This document shows positions 16,577 to 25,077 of a DNA stretch of 64,000 bases, one piece after another. The stretch comes from an uncultured Phocaeicola sp. GTDB lineage: Bacteria > Bacteroidota > Bacteroidia > Bacteroidales > Bacteroidaceae. The stretch lies in NCBI GenBank assembly GCA_948579315.1, contig CAPAOL010000006.1, positions 1-64,000 of the forward strand. The letters run 5' to 3'. The position numbers were made by a program, and so were the translations under genes. The stretch's first letter is position 1. Every line of letters starts with the position of its first letter. Under the pieces are notes generated by a model, which made no database searches, was not told the origin of the DNA, and saw only the letters and a program-made list of their open reading frames with translations.

Positions 16577-17851
16577 ATGGATATGAATTTAATATTAGCG
16601 AGCATTGGGGTATTCCTTGTGGTTATTCTGTTGCTTGTTGTAATCTTGTTGGTTGCCAAGAACTTCCTGGTACCCTCAGGAAATGTAAAACTGACAATCA
16701 ACGGCGAAAAGGAAGTGGAAGTGGCTTCCGGTTCTACTTTGTTGAATACGCTGTCTGTAAACGGGATATTCCTGTCATCTGCTTGTGGTGGTAAGGGATC
16801 TTGCGGACAATGCAAATGCCAAGTACTCGAAGGAGGCGGCGAAATCCTGCCTTCTGAAGTTCCTCACTTCAGCCGCAAACAGCAGCAAGACCATTGGCGT
16901 CTGGGCTGTCAGGTGAAAGTGAAAGGCGACATGTCAATCAAGATTGACGAATCTGTACTGGGTGTGAAAGAGTGGGAGTGTGAAGTGATCTCCAACAAGA
17001 ACGTGGCTACATTTATCAAAGAGTTCATCGTTGCTCTGCCTAAAGGCGAACACATGGACTTTATCCCGGGTTCTTACGCACAGATCAAGATCCCTAAATT
17101 CTCAATGGACTATGACAAGGATATCGACAAGAGTTTGATTGGCGACGAATATCTGCCTGCATGGGAAAAATTCGGTTTGCTGGGTCTGAAGTGTAAGAAC
17201 GAAGAGGAAACAATCCGTGCTTACTCTATGGCAAACTATCCAGCCGAAGGTGACCGTATCATGTTGACTGTACGTATCGCTACTCCGCCGTTCAAACCGA
17301 AAGATCAAGGTCCTGGATTTATGGATGTGATGCCGGGTATCGCTTCTTCTTATATCTTTACCCTGAAACCGGGCGACAAAGTTATCATGAGTGGTCCTTA
17401 CGGAGACTTCCATCCGATCTTCGATTCTAAGAAGGAAATGATGTGGATTGGTGGTGGTGCTGGTATGGCTCCGTTGCGTGCACAAATCATGCACTTGACC
17501 AAGACATTGCATACTACTGACCGTAAGATGTCTTACTTCTATGGTGCCCGTGCGCTGAATGAAGTGTTCTATCTGGAAGATTTCCTGCAAATCGAAAAGG
17601 ACTTCCCGAACTTCTCATTCCATCTGGCTCTCGACCGTCCGGACCCTGCTGCTGATGCCGCAGGCGTGAAGTATACTCCGGGATTCGTTCACAACGTAAT
17701 TTACGAAACTTACCTGAAGAACCACGAAGCTCCTGAAGATATCGAATACTACATGTGTGGTCCTGGTCCGATGTCGAAAGCTGTTGAGAAGATGCTCGAC
17801 GATCTTGGCGTTCCGGCACAGAACCTGATGTTCGACAACTTCGGAGGATAA
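16577..17851 (+). CDS. nqrF: Na+-NQR subunit F (NADH-oxidising, 2Fe-2S/FAD)
   Basis: A 424-aa subunit through which electrons enter the pump. One N-terminal membrane helix (about 5-28) is followed by a ferredoxin-type 2Fe-2S domain with Cys at 70, 76, 79 and 111. Next come an FAD domain (RAYSMANYP at about residue 214) and an NADH-binding domain (GGGAGMAPLRAQI, then EYYMCGPGPM). All expected cofactor motifs are intact. It is the last gene of the operon and is followed by an intrinsic terminator at 17914. Confidence 0.96.
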   Translation: MDMNLILASIGVFLVVILLLVVILLVAKNFLVPSGNVKLTINGEKEVEVASGSTLLNTLSVNGIFLSSACGGKGSCGQCKCQVLEGGGEILPSEVPHFSRKQQQDHWRLGCQVKVKGDMSIKIDESVLGVKEWECEVISNKNVATFIKEFIVALPKGEHMDFIPGSYAQIKIPKFSMDYDKDIDKSLIGDEYLPAWEKFGLLGLKCKNEEETIRAYSMANYPAEGDRIMLTVRIATPPFKPKDQGPGFMDVMPGIASSYIFTLKPGDKVIMSGPYGDFHPIFDSKKEMMWIGGGAGMAPLRAQIMHLTKTLHTTDRKMSYFYGARALNEVFYLEDFLQIEKDFPNFSFHLALDRPDPAADAAGVKYTPGFVHNVIYETYLKNHEAPEDIEYYMCGPGPMSKAVEKMLDDLGVPAQNLMFDNFGG

Positions 17852-17913
17852 TTCGCAGAAAAGGAGAAACCAAACCGGTCGGAGAACAGGCTGGAAAGGT
17901 TACATAAACACAG

Positions 17914-17957
17914 AGCGGGAAATCTGAAAAGCAGCAATGCTTCTTCGATTTCCCGCT
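17914..17957 (+). terminator. Intrinsic terminator of nqrABCDEF
   Basis: AGCGGGAAATC (17914-17924) pairs with GATTTCCCGCT (17947-17957), with further inner pairing, followed by TCTTTTTA. Confidence 0.8.
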
Positions 17958-18095
17958 TCTTTTTACTATTATCTCATAATGTCTTTCCGGCATAGTTTGT
18001 ATCTCTTCTATGTCTGTTTTAAAGAAGGTTATTATATATTGCCTGGCATAGCTAAAGTTTGATTGTATTTTTATCTCCGTACTCTTTCCTTTTTG

Positions 18096-18103
18096 TATCT
18101 TTG
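18096..18103 (+). promoter_or_regulatory. -7 box abutting the helicase start codon
   Basis: TATCTTTG ends 5 bp before the ATG at 18109, so the transcript probably starts at or within a base or two of the ATG (leaderless). Confidence 0.6.
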
Positions 18104-18108
18104 CCCCC

Positions 18109-19443
18109 ATGTTAGAGAAAAATGAAATTATACAGTCGGCTCTCCGCCATTTGAAGATCGAAGAGCTGAATCCGATGCAAGAAGCATCACTTGAACAAGC
18201 TACCGGAAGAAAAGACGTTATCCTGTTGTCACCGACAGGATCGGGCAAGACATTGGCCTATCTGTTACCTTTACTCCTTACTCTAAAACCGAACGACGAC
18301 AGCGTGCAGGTTTTGATTCTGGTTCCCTCTCGTGAACTTGCCCTGCAAATAGATTCTGTGTTCAAAGCAATGGGGACTGCTTGGAAAACCTGCTGTTGCT
18401 ACGGTGGGCATCCCATTGCCGAAGAAAAGAAAAGCATATTAGGCAATCGTCCTGCTATCATCATCGGTACTCCGGGACGTATCACTGACCATCTGTCTAA
18501 AGGCAATTTCAACCCTGAAACCATCGAAACTTTAGTTATCGACGAGTTCGACAAATCGTTGGAGTTTGGTTTCCACGATGAAATGGCAGAGATCATCACC
18601 CAGCTTCCGGGATTAAAAAAACGTATGTTGCTTTCAGCTACCGATGCCGAAGAGATTCCCGAATTTACAGGATTGAACCGCACGGTTAAATTGAACTTCC
18701 TTCCGGACGCTTCTGAAGAACAGGAGTCCCGCTTGAAATTAATGAAGGTGCTTTCGCCTTCCAAAGATAAGATTGATACTTTATATAACCTGCTTTGTAC
18801 ATTGGGAAGCAGTTCGAGCATCGTGTTTTGCAATCATCGGGATGCAGTGGACCGTGTACATCAGTTATTGGCGGATAAAAAATTGTTTGCAGAACGTTTC
18901 CATGGTGGTATGGAACAGCCGGATCGCGAACGTGCGCTCTACAAATTCCGTAACGGCAGTTGTCATGTCTTGATTTCTACCGATCTGGCTGCCCGCGGAC
19001 TAGATATTCCAGAAGTCGGACATATCATCCATTATCATTTGCCGGTCAATGAGGAAGCCTTTACGCACCGCAACGGACGAACAGCACGCTGGGATGCAAC
19101 CGGAACGTCCTATCTGATTCTTCATGCCGAAGAGAAACTTCCTTCTTATATCCCGGAAGAGATGGAAACAGTAGCATTGCCCGAAAATCCCTCCCGTCCT
19201 CCGAAATCGCTTTGGGCTACTATATATATAGGTAAAGGAAAGAAGGAGAAACTTAGTCGGATGGATATTGCCGGATTCTTATATAAAAAAGGAAATCTGG
19301 CTCGCGAAGATGTCGGAGCAATTGATGTCAAAGAACATTATGCTTTCGTTGCCGTTCGCCGGGCTAAGGTGAAGCAACTTCTGAATCTGATCCAAGGAGA
19401 GAAAATAAAAGGAATGAAGACCATTATCGAGGAAGCGAAGTAA
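18109..19443 (+). CDS. DEAD-box-family RNA helicase (DEFD variant) with DbpA-like C-terminus
   Basis: 444 aa. A Q-motif region (LNPMQEASLEQA) is followed by motif I SPTGSGKT at about residue 41, Ia PSRELALQ, Ib TPGRI, motif II at 145-148, III SAT at about 179, and V-VI (STDLAARGLDIPEV, HRNGRTAR). Motif II reads DEFD instead of DEAD, an uncommon but chemically tolerable change because both Asp and Glu are kept. The C-terminal ~75 residues resemble the small RNA-binding domain of DbpA-type helicases (IYIGKGKKEKLSRMDI, then KEHYAFVAV). Probable role: ATP-dependent RNA remodelling, possibly in ribosome assembly. The gene is monocistronic and apparently leaderless. Confidence 0.9.
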   Translation: MLEKNEIIQSALRHLKIEELNPMQEASLEQATGRKDVILLSPTGSGKTLAYLLPLLLTLKPNDDSVQVLILVPSRELALQIDSVFKAMGTAWKTCCCYGGHPIAEEKKSILGNRPAIIIGTPGRITDHLSKGNFNPETIETLVIDEFDKSLEFGFHDEMAEIITQLPGLKKRMLLSATDAEEIPEFTGLNRTVKLNFLPDASEEQESRLKLMKVLSPSKDKIDTLYNLLCTLGSSSSIVFCNHRDAVDRVHQLLADKKLFAERFHGGMEQPDRERALYKFRNGSCHVLISTDLAARGLDIPEVGHIIHYHLPVNEEAFTHRNGRTARWDATGTSYLILHAEEKLPSYIPEEMETVALPENPSRPPKSLWATIYIGKGKKEKLSRMDIAGFLYKKGNLAREDVGAIDVKEHYAFVAVRRAKVKQLLNLIQGEKIKGMKTIIEEAK

Positions 19444-19493
19444 AACTCTTTTTTTGTAATATAGAACTCTTAAAGTCCTCTTTTATTATGTAC

Positions 19494-19535
19494 AATCGTC
19501 CCTATGTTCACTAGTCATTGAGCATAGGGATGATT
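19494..19535. terminator. Hairpin downstream of the helicase gene
   Basis: AATCGTCCCTATG pairs with CATAGGGATGATT (one G-T pair). The rest of the 430-bp gap up to serC (19875) is AT-rich and shows no gene I can support. Confidence 0.55.
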
Positions 19536-19874
19536 ACATTATTTCCAAAGATGTTTTACTTTTCACTTCATTTCCCTGTTAATCTAAGCTGAATTCACTG
19601 TTATAGTTTATAAATATTCATTTGTATTGCATTAATCTTTTATTTTATCATCAATAATCCCGGTTCTGTTTCAATCCCGACTTTTATTCCATACTTGATA
19701 TCCATAGATAACAATATGGTGTATATATCCTGTATAAACCAATAAAAAGAAAGGAAAATCTGCTTTAAAACAGTATTTTTATAAGGAAAGATTTGTGCGG
19801 TGGGAATAAATTCGTAAATTCGCAAGGTCAAAAGACAAAAGTAACGAAATTGTTAAACCAAAAACAAACTTCAA

Positions 19875-20942
19875 ATGAAAAAGCATAATTTCAATGCAGG
19901 ACCTTCCATTCTTCCGCGTGAGGTGATAGAGGATACAGCGAAGGCTATTTTAGATTTCAACGGCTCTGGTCTCTCTTTGATGGAAATCAGTCACCGTGCC
20001 AAAGACTTCCAACCTGTGGTTGACGAAGCAGAGGCATTATTCAAGGAATTACTTAATATCCCCGAAGGTTATTCGGTACTGTTCCTGGGTGGAGGTGCTA
20101 GTATGGAGTTCTGCATGGTTCCTTATAACTTCCTGGAAAAAAAAGCTGCTTATCTGAACACCGGTGTGTGGGCTAAGAAAGCAATGAAGGAAGCTAAAGG
20201 GTTTGGCGAAGTTGTAGAAGTTGCTTCCTCTGCTGAAGCTACATATACGTATATCCCAAAAGATTACACAATCCCGACAGACGCAGATTATTTCCACATT
20301 ACTACTAACAACACGATTTACGGTACAGAATTGAAGAAAGACCTCGATTCTCCGGTTCCGATGATTGCCGATATGTCTTCTGATATTTTCTCACGTCCGA
20401 TCGACGTCTCTAAATATATCTGTATTTATGGTGGTGCGCAGAAGAATCTGGCTCCTGCAGGTGTTACATTCGTTATTGTTAAGAATGACGCTGTAGGTAA
20501 AGTTTCCCGCTACATCCCGTCAATGCTGAACTATCAGACACACATTGATAATGGCTCTATGTTCAATACTCCTCCGGTAGTGCCTATCTATACTGCATTG
20601 CTGAACCTTCGTTGGATCAAAGCACAGGGTGGTGTGAAAGAAATGGAACGTCGTGCCATTGAAAAAGCGGATATGTTGTATGCTGAAATCGACCGTAACA
20701 AAATGTTCGTGGGCACTGCTGCCAAAGAAGACCGTTCACGCATGAATATTTGCTTCGTGATGGCTCCCGAATACAAAGACCTTGAAGCTGACTTCTTGAA
20801 GTTTGCCACTGAAAGAGGTATGGTAGGTATCAAGGGACATCGTTCTGTGGGTGGTTTCCGTGCATCTTGCTACAATGCTCTTCCGAAAGAAAGCGTACAA
20901 GCTTTGATCGACTGTATGCAGGAATTTGAAAAACTTCATTAA
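19875..20942 (+). CDS. serC: Phosphoserine aminotransferase
   Basis: A 355-aa class V aminotransferase that converts 3-phosphohydroxypyruvate and glutamate to phosphoserine, and also acts in pyridoxine synthesis in some bacteria. It starts with the family signature HNFNAGPSILPREV. The PLP Lys is at about 190 in YGGAQKNLAPAG, and GHRSVGGFRASCYNA near the C-terminus binds phosphate. It lies 107 bp upstream of serA on the same strand, so the two consecutive serine-synthesis enzymes are probably one unit. The spacer holds a palindrome. Confidence 0.97.
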   Translation: MKKHNFNAGPSILPREVIEDTAKAILDFNGSGLSLMEISHRAKDFQPVVDEAEALFKELLNIPEGYSVLFLGGGASMEFCMVPYNFLEKKAAYLNTGVWAKKAMKEAKGFGEVVEVASSAEATYTYIPKDYTIPTDADYFHITTNNTIYGTELKKDLDSPVPMIADMSSDIFSRPIDVSKYICIYGGAQKNLAPAGVTFVIVKNDAVGKVSRYIPSMLNYQTHIDNGSMFNTPPVVPIYTALLNLRWIKAQGGVKEMERRAIEKADMLYAEIDRNKMFVGTAAKEDRSRMNICFVMAPEYKDLEADFLKFATERGMVGIKGHRSVGGFRASCYNALPKESVQALIDCMQEFEKLH

Positions 20943-20952
20943 TATATTATTT

Positions 20953-21026
20953 TCACCACAGATTACACGGATTAGCACAGAGTCCTAAATTCTATCATCT
21001 GTGAAAATCTGCGTAATCTGTGGTGA
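20953..21026. repeat. Palindromic intergenic repeat (CACAGATTACACGG family)
   Basis: TCACCACAGATTAC (20953-20966) and its exact reverse complement (21013-21026) flank further partial pairing. Related palindromes occur at 26181-26322 and 54130-54199. Confidence 0.7.
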
Positions 21027-21049
21027 GTCTTTATAAATAGAATTAAATT

Positions 21050-21970
21050 ATGAAAGTACTTGTAGCTACAGAAAAACCGTTTGCTAAAGTTGCAGTAGAC
21101 GGTATCCGTAAAGAAATAGAAGCAGCCGGATTCGAGCTTGCTTTACTTGAGAAATATACAGATAAGGCCCAATTGCTGGATGCAGTGAAAGATGCTAATG
21201 CTATCATTATCCGTAGCGATATTATTGATGCAGAGGTGCTTGATGCTGCCAAAGAATTGAAAATCGTAGTACGTGCCGGTGCGGGATATGACAACGTTGA
21301 CCTGGCTGCCGCCACTGCTCACAACGTATGTGTGATGAACACTCCGGGACAAAACGCTAATGCTGTTGCCGAACTTGCTTTGGGTATGATGGTATATGCT
21401 GTCCGTAACTTCTATAACGGAACTTCCGGTACAGAATTGATGGGCAAGAAACTGGGTATTCATGCTTATGGAAACGTAGGTCGTAATGTAGCCCGCATTG
21501 CTAAAGGTTTCGGAATGGAAGTGTATGCTTTCGACGCATTTTGCCCGAAAGAAGTAATCGAAAAAGATGGTGTGAAAGCACTTGATTCGGCAGAAGAACT
21601 GTATAAGACTTGCCAGGTAGTATCTCTACATATTCCGGCAACTGCCGAAACAAAGAACTCTATCAATTATGCTCTGTTGAAAGATATGCCGAAAGGTGCT
21701 ATGTTGGTAAACACTGCCCGTAAGGAAGTTATCAACGAAGCAGAGCTGATTAAATTGATGGAAGATCGTGCTGATTTCAAATATATCACAGATATTATGC
21801 CTGCTGCTAACGCAGAATTTGCAGAGAAATTTGCCGGACGTTATTTCTCAACTCCAAAGAAGATGGGGGCTCAAACTGCTGAAGCAAATATCAATGCCGG
21901 TATTGCTGCCGCTCAACAAATTGTAGGCTTTCTGAAAGATGGTTGCGAGAAATTCAGAGTAAACAAATAA
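21050..21970 (+). CDS. serA: D-3-phosphoglycerate dehydrogenase, short Lys-type
   Basis: A 306-aa NAD-dependent D-2-hydroxyacid dehydrogenase that catalyses the first step of serine synthesis. The NAD-binding Rossmann motif is GIHAYGNVGRNVARIAKGFG (about 144-163), and the substrate Arg is in VNTARKEVIN. There is no ACT or other C-terminal regulatory domain. Where most PGDHs have the catalytic His (TPHxG), this protein reads TPKKMGAQT, with Lys at about 270. The same substitution is known in Entamoeba-type PGDH, which is related to Bacteroidetes enzymes. It is placed between serC and the DUF1015 gene and ends at a hairpin terminator (22001). Confidence 0.93.
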   Translation: MKVLVATEKPFAKVAVDGIRKEIEAAGFELALLEKYTDKAQLLDAVKDANAIIIRSDIIDAEVLDAAKELKIVVRAGAGYDNVDLAAATAHNVCVMNTPGQNANAVAELALGMMVYAVRNFYNGTSGTELMGKKLGIHAYGNVGRNVARIAKGFGMEVYAFDAFCPKEVIEKDGVKALDSAEELYKTCQVVSLHIPATAETKNSINYALLKDMPKGAMLVNTARKEVINEAELIKLMEDRADFKYITDIMPAANAEFAEKFAGRYFSTPKKMGAQTAEANINAGIAAAQQIVGFLKDGCEKFRVNK

Positions 21971-22000
21971 GATTCTTTTAGAAATAAGTAGTATATTTGA

Positions 22001-22027
22001 GCCACAGATTTTCAATAAGTCTGTGGC
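22001..22027 (+). terminator. Hairpin terminator after serA
   Basis: GCCACAGA and TCTGTGGC form an 8-bp stem followed by TTTCATTTTTT. It may attenuate read-through into the DUF1015 gene. Confidence 0.65.
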
Positions 22028-22058
22028 TTTCATTTTTTACATATAAAATACTAATATC

Positions 22059-23306
22059 ATGGCAATAATTAAACCTTTCAGGGGTGTTCGTCCTCCACAA
22101 GACCTTGTAGAACAAGTTGCTTCACGTCCTTATGATGTATTGAATTCAGAAGAAGCCCGCACAGAAGCGGAAGGTAACGAAAAGTCTCTTTATCATATTA
22201 TTAAACCGGAAATAGATTTCCCTGTCGGTACGGATGAACACGACGGACAGGTATATGCTAAAGCTGCCGAGAACTTCCAGCTGTTTCAGGACAAAGGCTG
22301 GTTGGTGCAGGATAATAAGGAAAATTATTATATCTATGCCCAAACGATGAACGGGAAAACACAATACGGATTGGTAGTTGGCGCATACGTTCCCGATTAT
22401 ATGAATGGGGTTATCAAAAAACATGAGCTTACCCGTCGTGACAAGGAAGAAGACCGCATGAAGCATGTCCGTGTGAACAACGCTAACATCGAACCTGTTT
22501 TCTTTGCTTATCCGGATAATGAGAAGCTGGATATTATCATCAAGAAGTATACGGCAAGCAAGCCTGTTTATGACTTCATCGCTCCGGGAGATGGCTTTGG
22601 ACACACTTTCTGGATTGTCGATCAAGATGAGGATATTGCTGCTATTACTGCCGAGTTTGCTAAGATGCCGGCACTTTATATTGCCGACGGACACCATCGC
22701 TCTGCCGCTGCTGCACTAGTGGGAGCAGAGAAAGCAAAGCAAAATCCGAATCATCGGGGTGATGAAGAATATAACTACTTCATGGCTGTTTGCTTCCCTG
22801 CAAACCAGCTAACCATCATCGATTATAACCGTGTAGTGAAAGATCTCAATGGTTTGACTCCCGAACAATTTCTGGCTGCACTTGATAAAAACTTTATAGT
22901 AGAAGAGAAGGGTGCTGATATCTATAAACCAGCCAGCTTACATAACTTCTCACTCTATTTGGATGGCAAGTGGTACAGTCTGACAGCCAAGGCAGGTACA
23001 TACAATGATAACGACCCGATTGGCGTGCTTGATGTAACCATCTCTTCCAACCTGATTTTGGATGAAATTTTGGGCATAAAGGATTTGCGTTCAGACAAAC
23101 GTATTGATTTTGTGGGCGGTATCCGCGGATTGGGAGAACTCAAGAAGCGTGTGGATAGCGGTGAAATGAAAGTGGCTCTGGCTCTTTATCCTGTATCTAT
23201 GAAACAATTGATGGATATTGCAGATACAGGTAACATCATGCCACCGAAGACTACTTGGTTTGAACCGAAACTTCGTTCGGGATTGGTAATTCATAAATTG
23301 GATTAG
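22059..23306 (+). CDS. DUF1015 family protein
   Basis: 415 aa covering the whole DUF1015 family length, beginning FRGVRPPQDLVEQVASRPYD. The most conserved motif, LYIADGHHRSAAA (about 206-218), resembles a ParB-like GEHR box and is probably a catalytic or nucleotide-binding site. The biochemical function of the family is unsettled. In many anaerobes it sits beside serC and serA, as here, which points to a link with serine metabolism; this is inference from context. It ends at a strong terminator (23343). Confidence 0.88.
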   Translation: MAIIKPFRGVRPPQDLVEQVASRPYDVLNSEEARTEAEGNEKSLYHIIKPEIDFPVGTDEHDGQVYAKAAENFQLFQDKGWLVQDNKENYYIYAQTMNGKTQYGLVVGAYVPDYMNGVIKKHELTRRDKEEDRMKHVRVNNANIEPVFFAYPDNEKLDIIIKKYTASKPVYDFIAPGDGFGHTFWIVDQDEDIAAITAEFAKMPALYIADGHHRSAAAALVGAEKAKQNPNHRGDEEYNYFMAVCFPANQLTIIDYNRVVKDLNGLTPEQFLAALDKNFIVEEKGADIYKPASLHNFSLYLDGKWYSLTAKAGTYNDNDPIGVLDVTISSNLILDEILGIKDLRSDKRIDFVGGIRGLGELKKRVDSGEMKVALALYPVSMKQLMDIADTGNIMPPKTTWFEPKLRSGLVIHKLD

Positions 23307-23342
23307 GAAATTCTATCGGATGATGTAATTCTATCGGATGAA

Positions 23343-23387
23343 AAAGGGTCATATCAAACTCCATTTTGAGTAATGATATGACCCTTT
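23343..23387 (+). terminator. Intrinsic terminator of the serC-serA-DUF1015 group
   Basis: AAAGGGTCATATCA pairs perfectly with TGATATGACCCTTT over 14 bp, then TCTTTATCC. Confidence 0.8.
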
Positions 23388-23545
23388 CTTTATCCTTTTA
23401 GGAGGTTCTAATTCCAAATTGAAAGCTCATCTTCCTAAGATTTGAGTTTTGACACAGCCTCATTTCATCCTTCCCAACCATATTTCATCGTTAAGTGGAA
23501 CATTAATATTTCCAAACGATAGATTGACTTTTCTTATTAAAGCCG

Positions 23546-23553
23546 TATCTTTG
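23546..23553 (+). promoter_or_regulatory. -7 box abutting the yigZ start codon
   Basis: TATCTTTG ends 4 bp before the ATG at 23558, so a leaderless transcript is likely. Confidence 0.6.
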
Positions 23554-23557
23554 CAGC

Positions 23558-24175
23558 ATGACTGCTGAAGATACTTATAAAACCATCATTGAACCTTCCG
23601 AAGGCATTTATACGGAAAAACGAAGCAAGTTCATTGCTATAGCCCTTCCTGTGCGTACTCTTGATGAGATAAAAATGCATCTTGAAACGTATCAGAAAAA
23701 ATATTATGACGCACGGCACGTATGTTATGCCTATATGTTGGGGGCTGCGCGAAAGGATTTCCGTGCCAATGACAATGGAGAACCTTCCGGAACAGCGGGA
23801 AAACCCATTCTCGGACAGATAAACTCGAATGAACTGACGAATATCCTGATTATAGTAGTCCGTTATTTTGGAGGAATCAAGTTAGGGACAAGCGGATTGA
23901 TCGTGGCTTATAAGGCTGCCGCTGCCGAAGCCATTGCTGCTGCCACAATTATAGAAAAAACGGTAGATGAAGACGTGACGGTGATGTTCGAATATCCTTT
24001 CATGAATGACGTAATGCGCATTGTGAAAGAAGAGGAACCGGAAATTCTCAATCAGTCGTATGATATGGATTGTAGTATGACGTTACGTATTCGTCGTTCG
24101 ATGATGCCTAAGTTGCGTGCTCGTTTGGAAAAAGTGGAGACAGCACGGATTCTTGATGATGAGAGTGTATTGTAA
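23558..24175 (+). CDS. YigZ/IMPACT family protein
   Basis: A 205-aa protein with the IMPACT (UPF0029) N-terminal domain, including SKFIAIALPV near residue 23, HVCYAYML, and FRANDNGEPSGTAGKPIL at about 67-84. These match the E. coli YigZ/yeast Yih1-type fold. A C-terminal DUF1949-like ferredoxin fold follows. The proposed role is RNA or nucleotide binding and translation-stress control; bacterial function is not firmly known. It is transcribed with the C39-like peptidase gene 16 bp downstream. Confidence 0.88.
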   Translation: MTAEDTYKTIIEPSEGIYTEKRSKFIAIALPVRTLDEIKMHLETYQKKYYDARHVCYAYMLGAARKDFRANDNGEPSGTAGKPILGQINSNELTNILIIVVRYFGGIKLGTSGLIVAYKAAAAEAIAAATIIEKTVDEDVTVMFEYPFMNDVMRIVKEEEPEILNQSYDMDCSMTLRIRRSMMPKLRARLEKVETARILDDESVL

Positions 24176-24191
24176 GTAAGATATTTAATGC

Positions 24192-24995
24192 ATGAAAAAT
24201 AAATATCATATCATTTTCAATCTGTTTGTAAGCATCTTGGCTTTGATAAGCGTTCAGCTGCAAGCACAAGCACAGGAGGCTCAAAAACTCGCTCCTAACA
24301 ATATCCCTGTTCCGTGGTATTCGCAGAAAATCACGGGATGTCCTTACTCGCATTGTTCTCTGGCTTCTTCGCTAATGGTATTTGATTACTTCAAAGGCAT
24401 GACGACCGATACACAACGTACAGCCCAGGATGCAGAAAAGAAACTGATTGAATATCAACGCAACTACTTTCTGAAGAAACGTGCCCCTTTCCGTCGCCGT
24501 ACATCAATAGGGCAGGGAGGCTACTATTCTTTTGAAATTGATTCTTTGACACGTTATTATGAAAACATGATAAGTGCCGAACATTTCCAGCAGAAAGATT
24601 ACCGCGTATTGAAAGATTATATTGATCGTGGTATACCTGTGCTTGTGAACGTGAGATATACAGGAGCAGTTCGTGGCTTGCGTCCCGGTCCGAGAGGGCA
24701 CTGGATGGTGCTTCGTGGCATTGACGATCAACATGTGTGGGTAAATGACCCCGGACGTTCGCCGGAGATGCGGAGTAAAGGAGAAAATATCTGTTATCCT
24801 ATCAAAAAACAGCCGGGCAATCCTTCCTATTTTGACGGTTGCTGGACGGGACGGTTTATCATCATCACTCCCAAAGAATGGATTCGAAACCCTTTGGTTG
24901 CACAAGTAGGCAAGCTTCCTCCTTTGGAAGAGGTGACCCGTATACTTCCTCCTATGGTGTCGTCTGCCACCTTGCCGCAGGTTATCAATCAGTAA
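24192..24995 (+). CDS. Exported C39-like papain-fold cysteine peptidase
   Basis: 267 aa with a signal peptide (hydrophobic to about residue 23, cleavage near LQAQAQ). Family features of Peptidase_C39-like proteins: VPWYSQKITGCPYSHCSLAS (putative nucleophile Cys in the HCSLAS context near residue 57), then the His in GPRGHWMVLRG and the Asp in VWVNDPG. It is likely a periplasmic or surface peptidase or transglutaminase-like enzyme. It lacks the ABC-transporter domains of bacteriocin-processing C39 proteins. It follows yigZ by 16 bp. Confidence 0.75.
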   Translation: MKNKYHIIFNLFVSILALISVQLQAQAQEAQKLAPNNIPVPWYSQKITGCPYSHCSLASSLMVFDYFKGMTTDTQRTAQDAEKKLIEYQRNYFLKKRAPFRRRTSIGQGGYYSFEIDSLTRYYENMISAEHFQQKDYRVLKDYIDRGIPVLVNVRYTGAVRGLRPGPRGHWMVLRGIDDQHVWVNDPGRSPEMRSKGENICYPIKKQPGNPSYFDGCWTGRFIIITPKEWIRNPLVAQVGKLPPLEEVTRILPPMVSSATLPQVINQ

Positions 24996-25077
24996 GCAAT
25001 TCATAGTGAAGATAGAAATATTCTTGGTAAAATTAGGATAAAAGAACATTGGTAAAATATAGAAGAACAAAGACATT

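Noticed and set aside
19640..19831. 63-aa minus-strand frame upstream of serC
   Set aside because: AT-rich, low-complexity product with no promoter or family resemblance; it lies in the serC upstream region.
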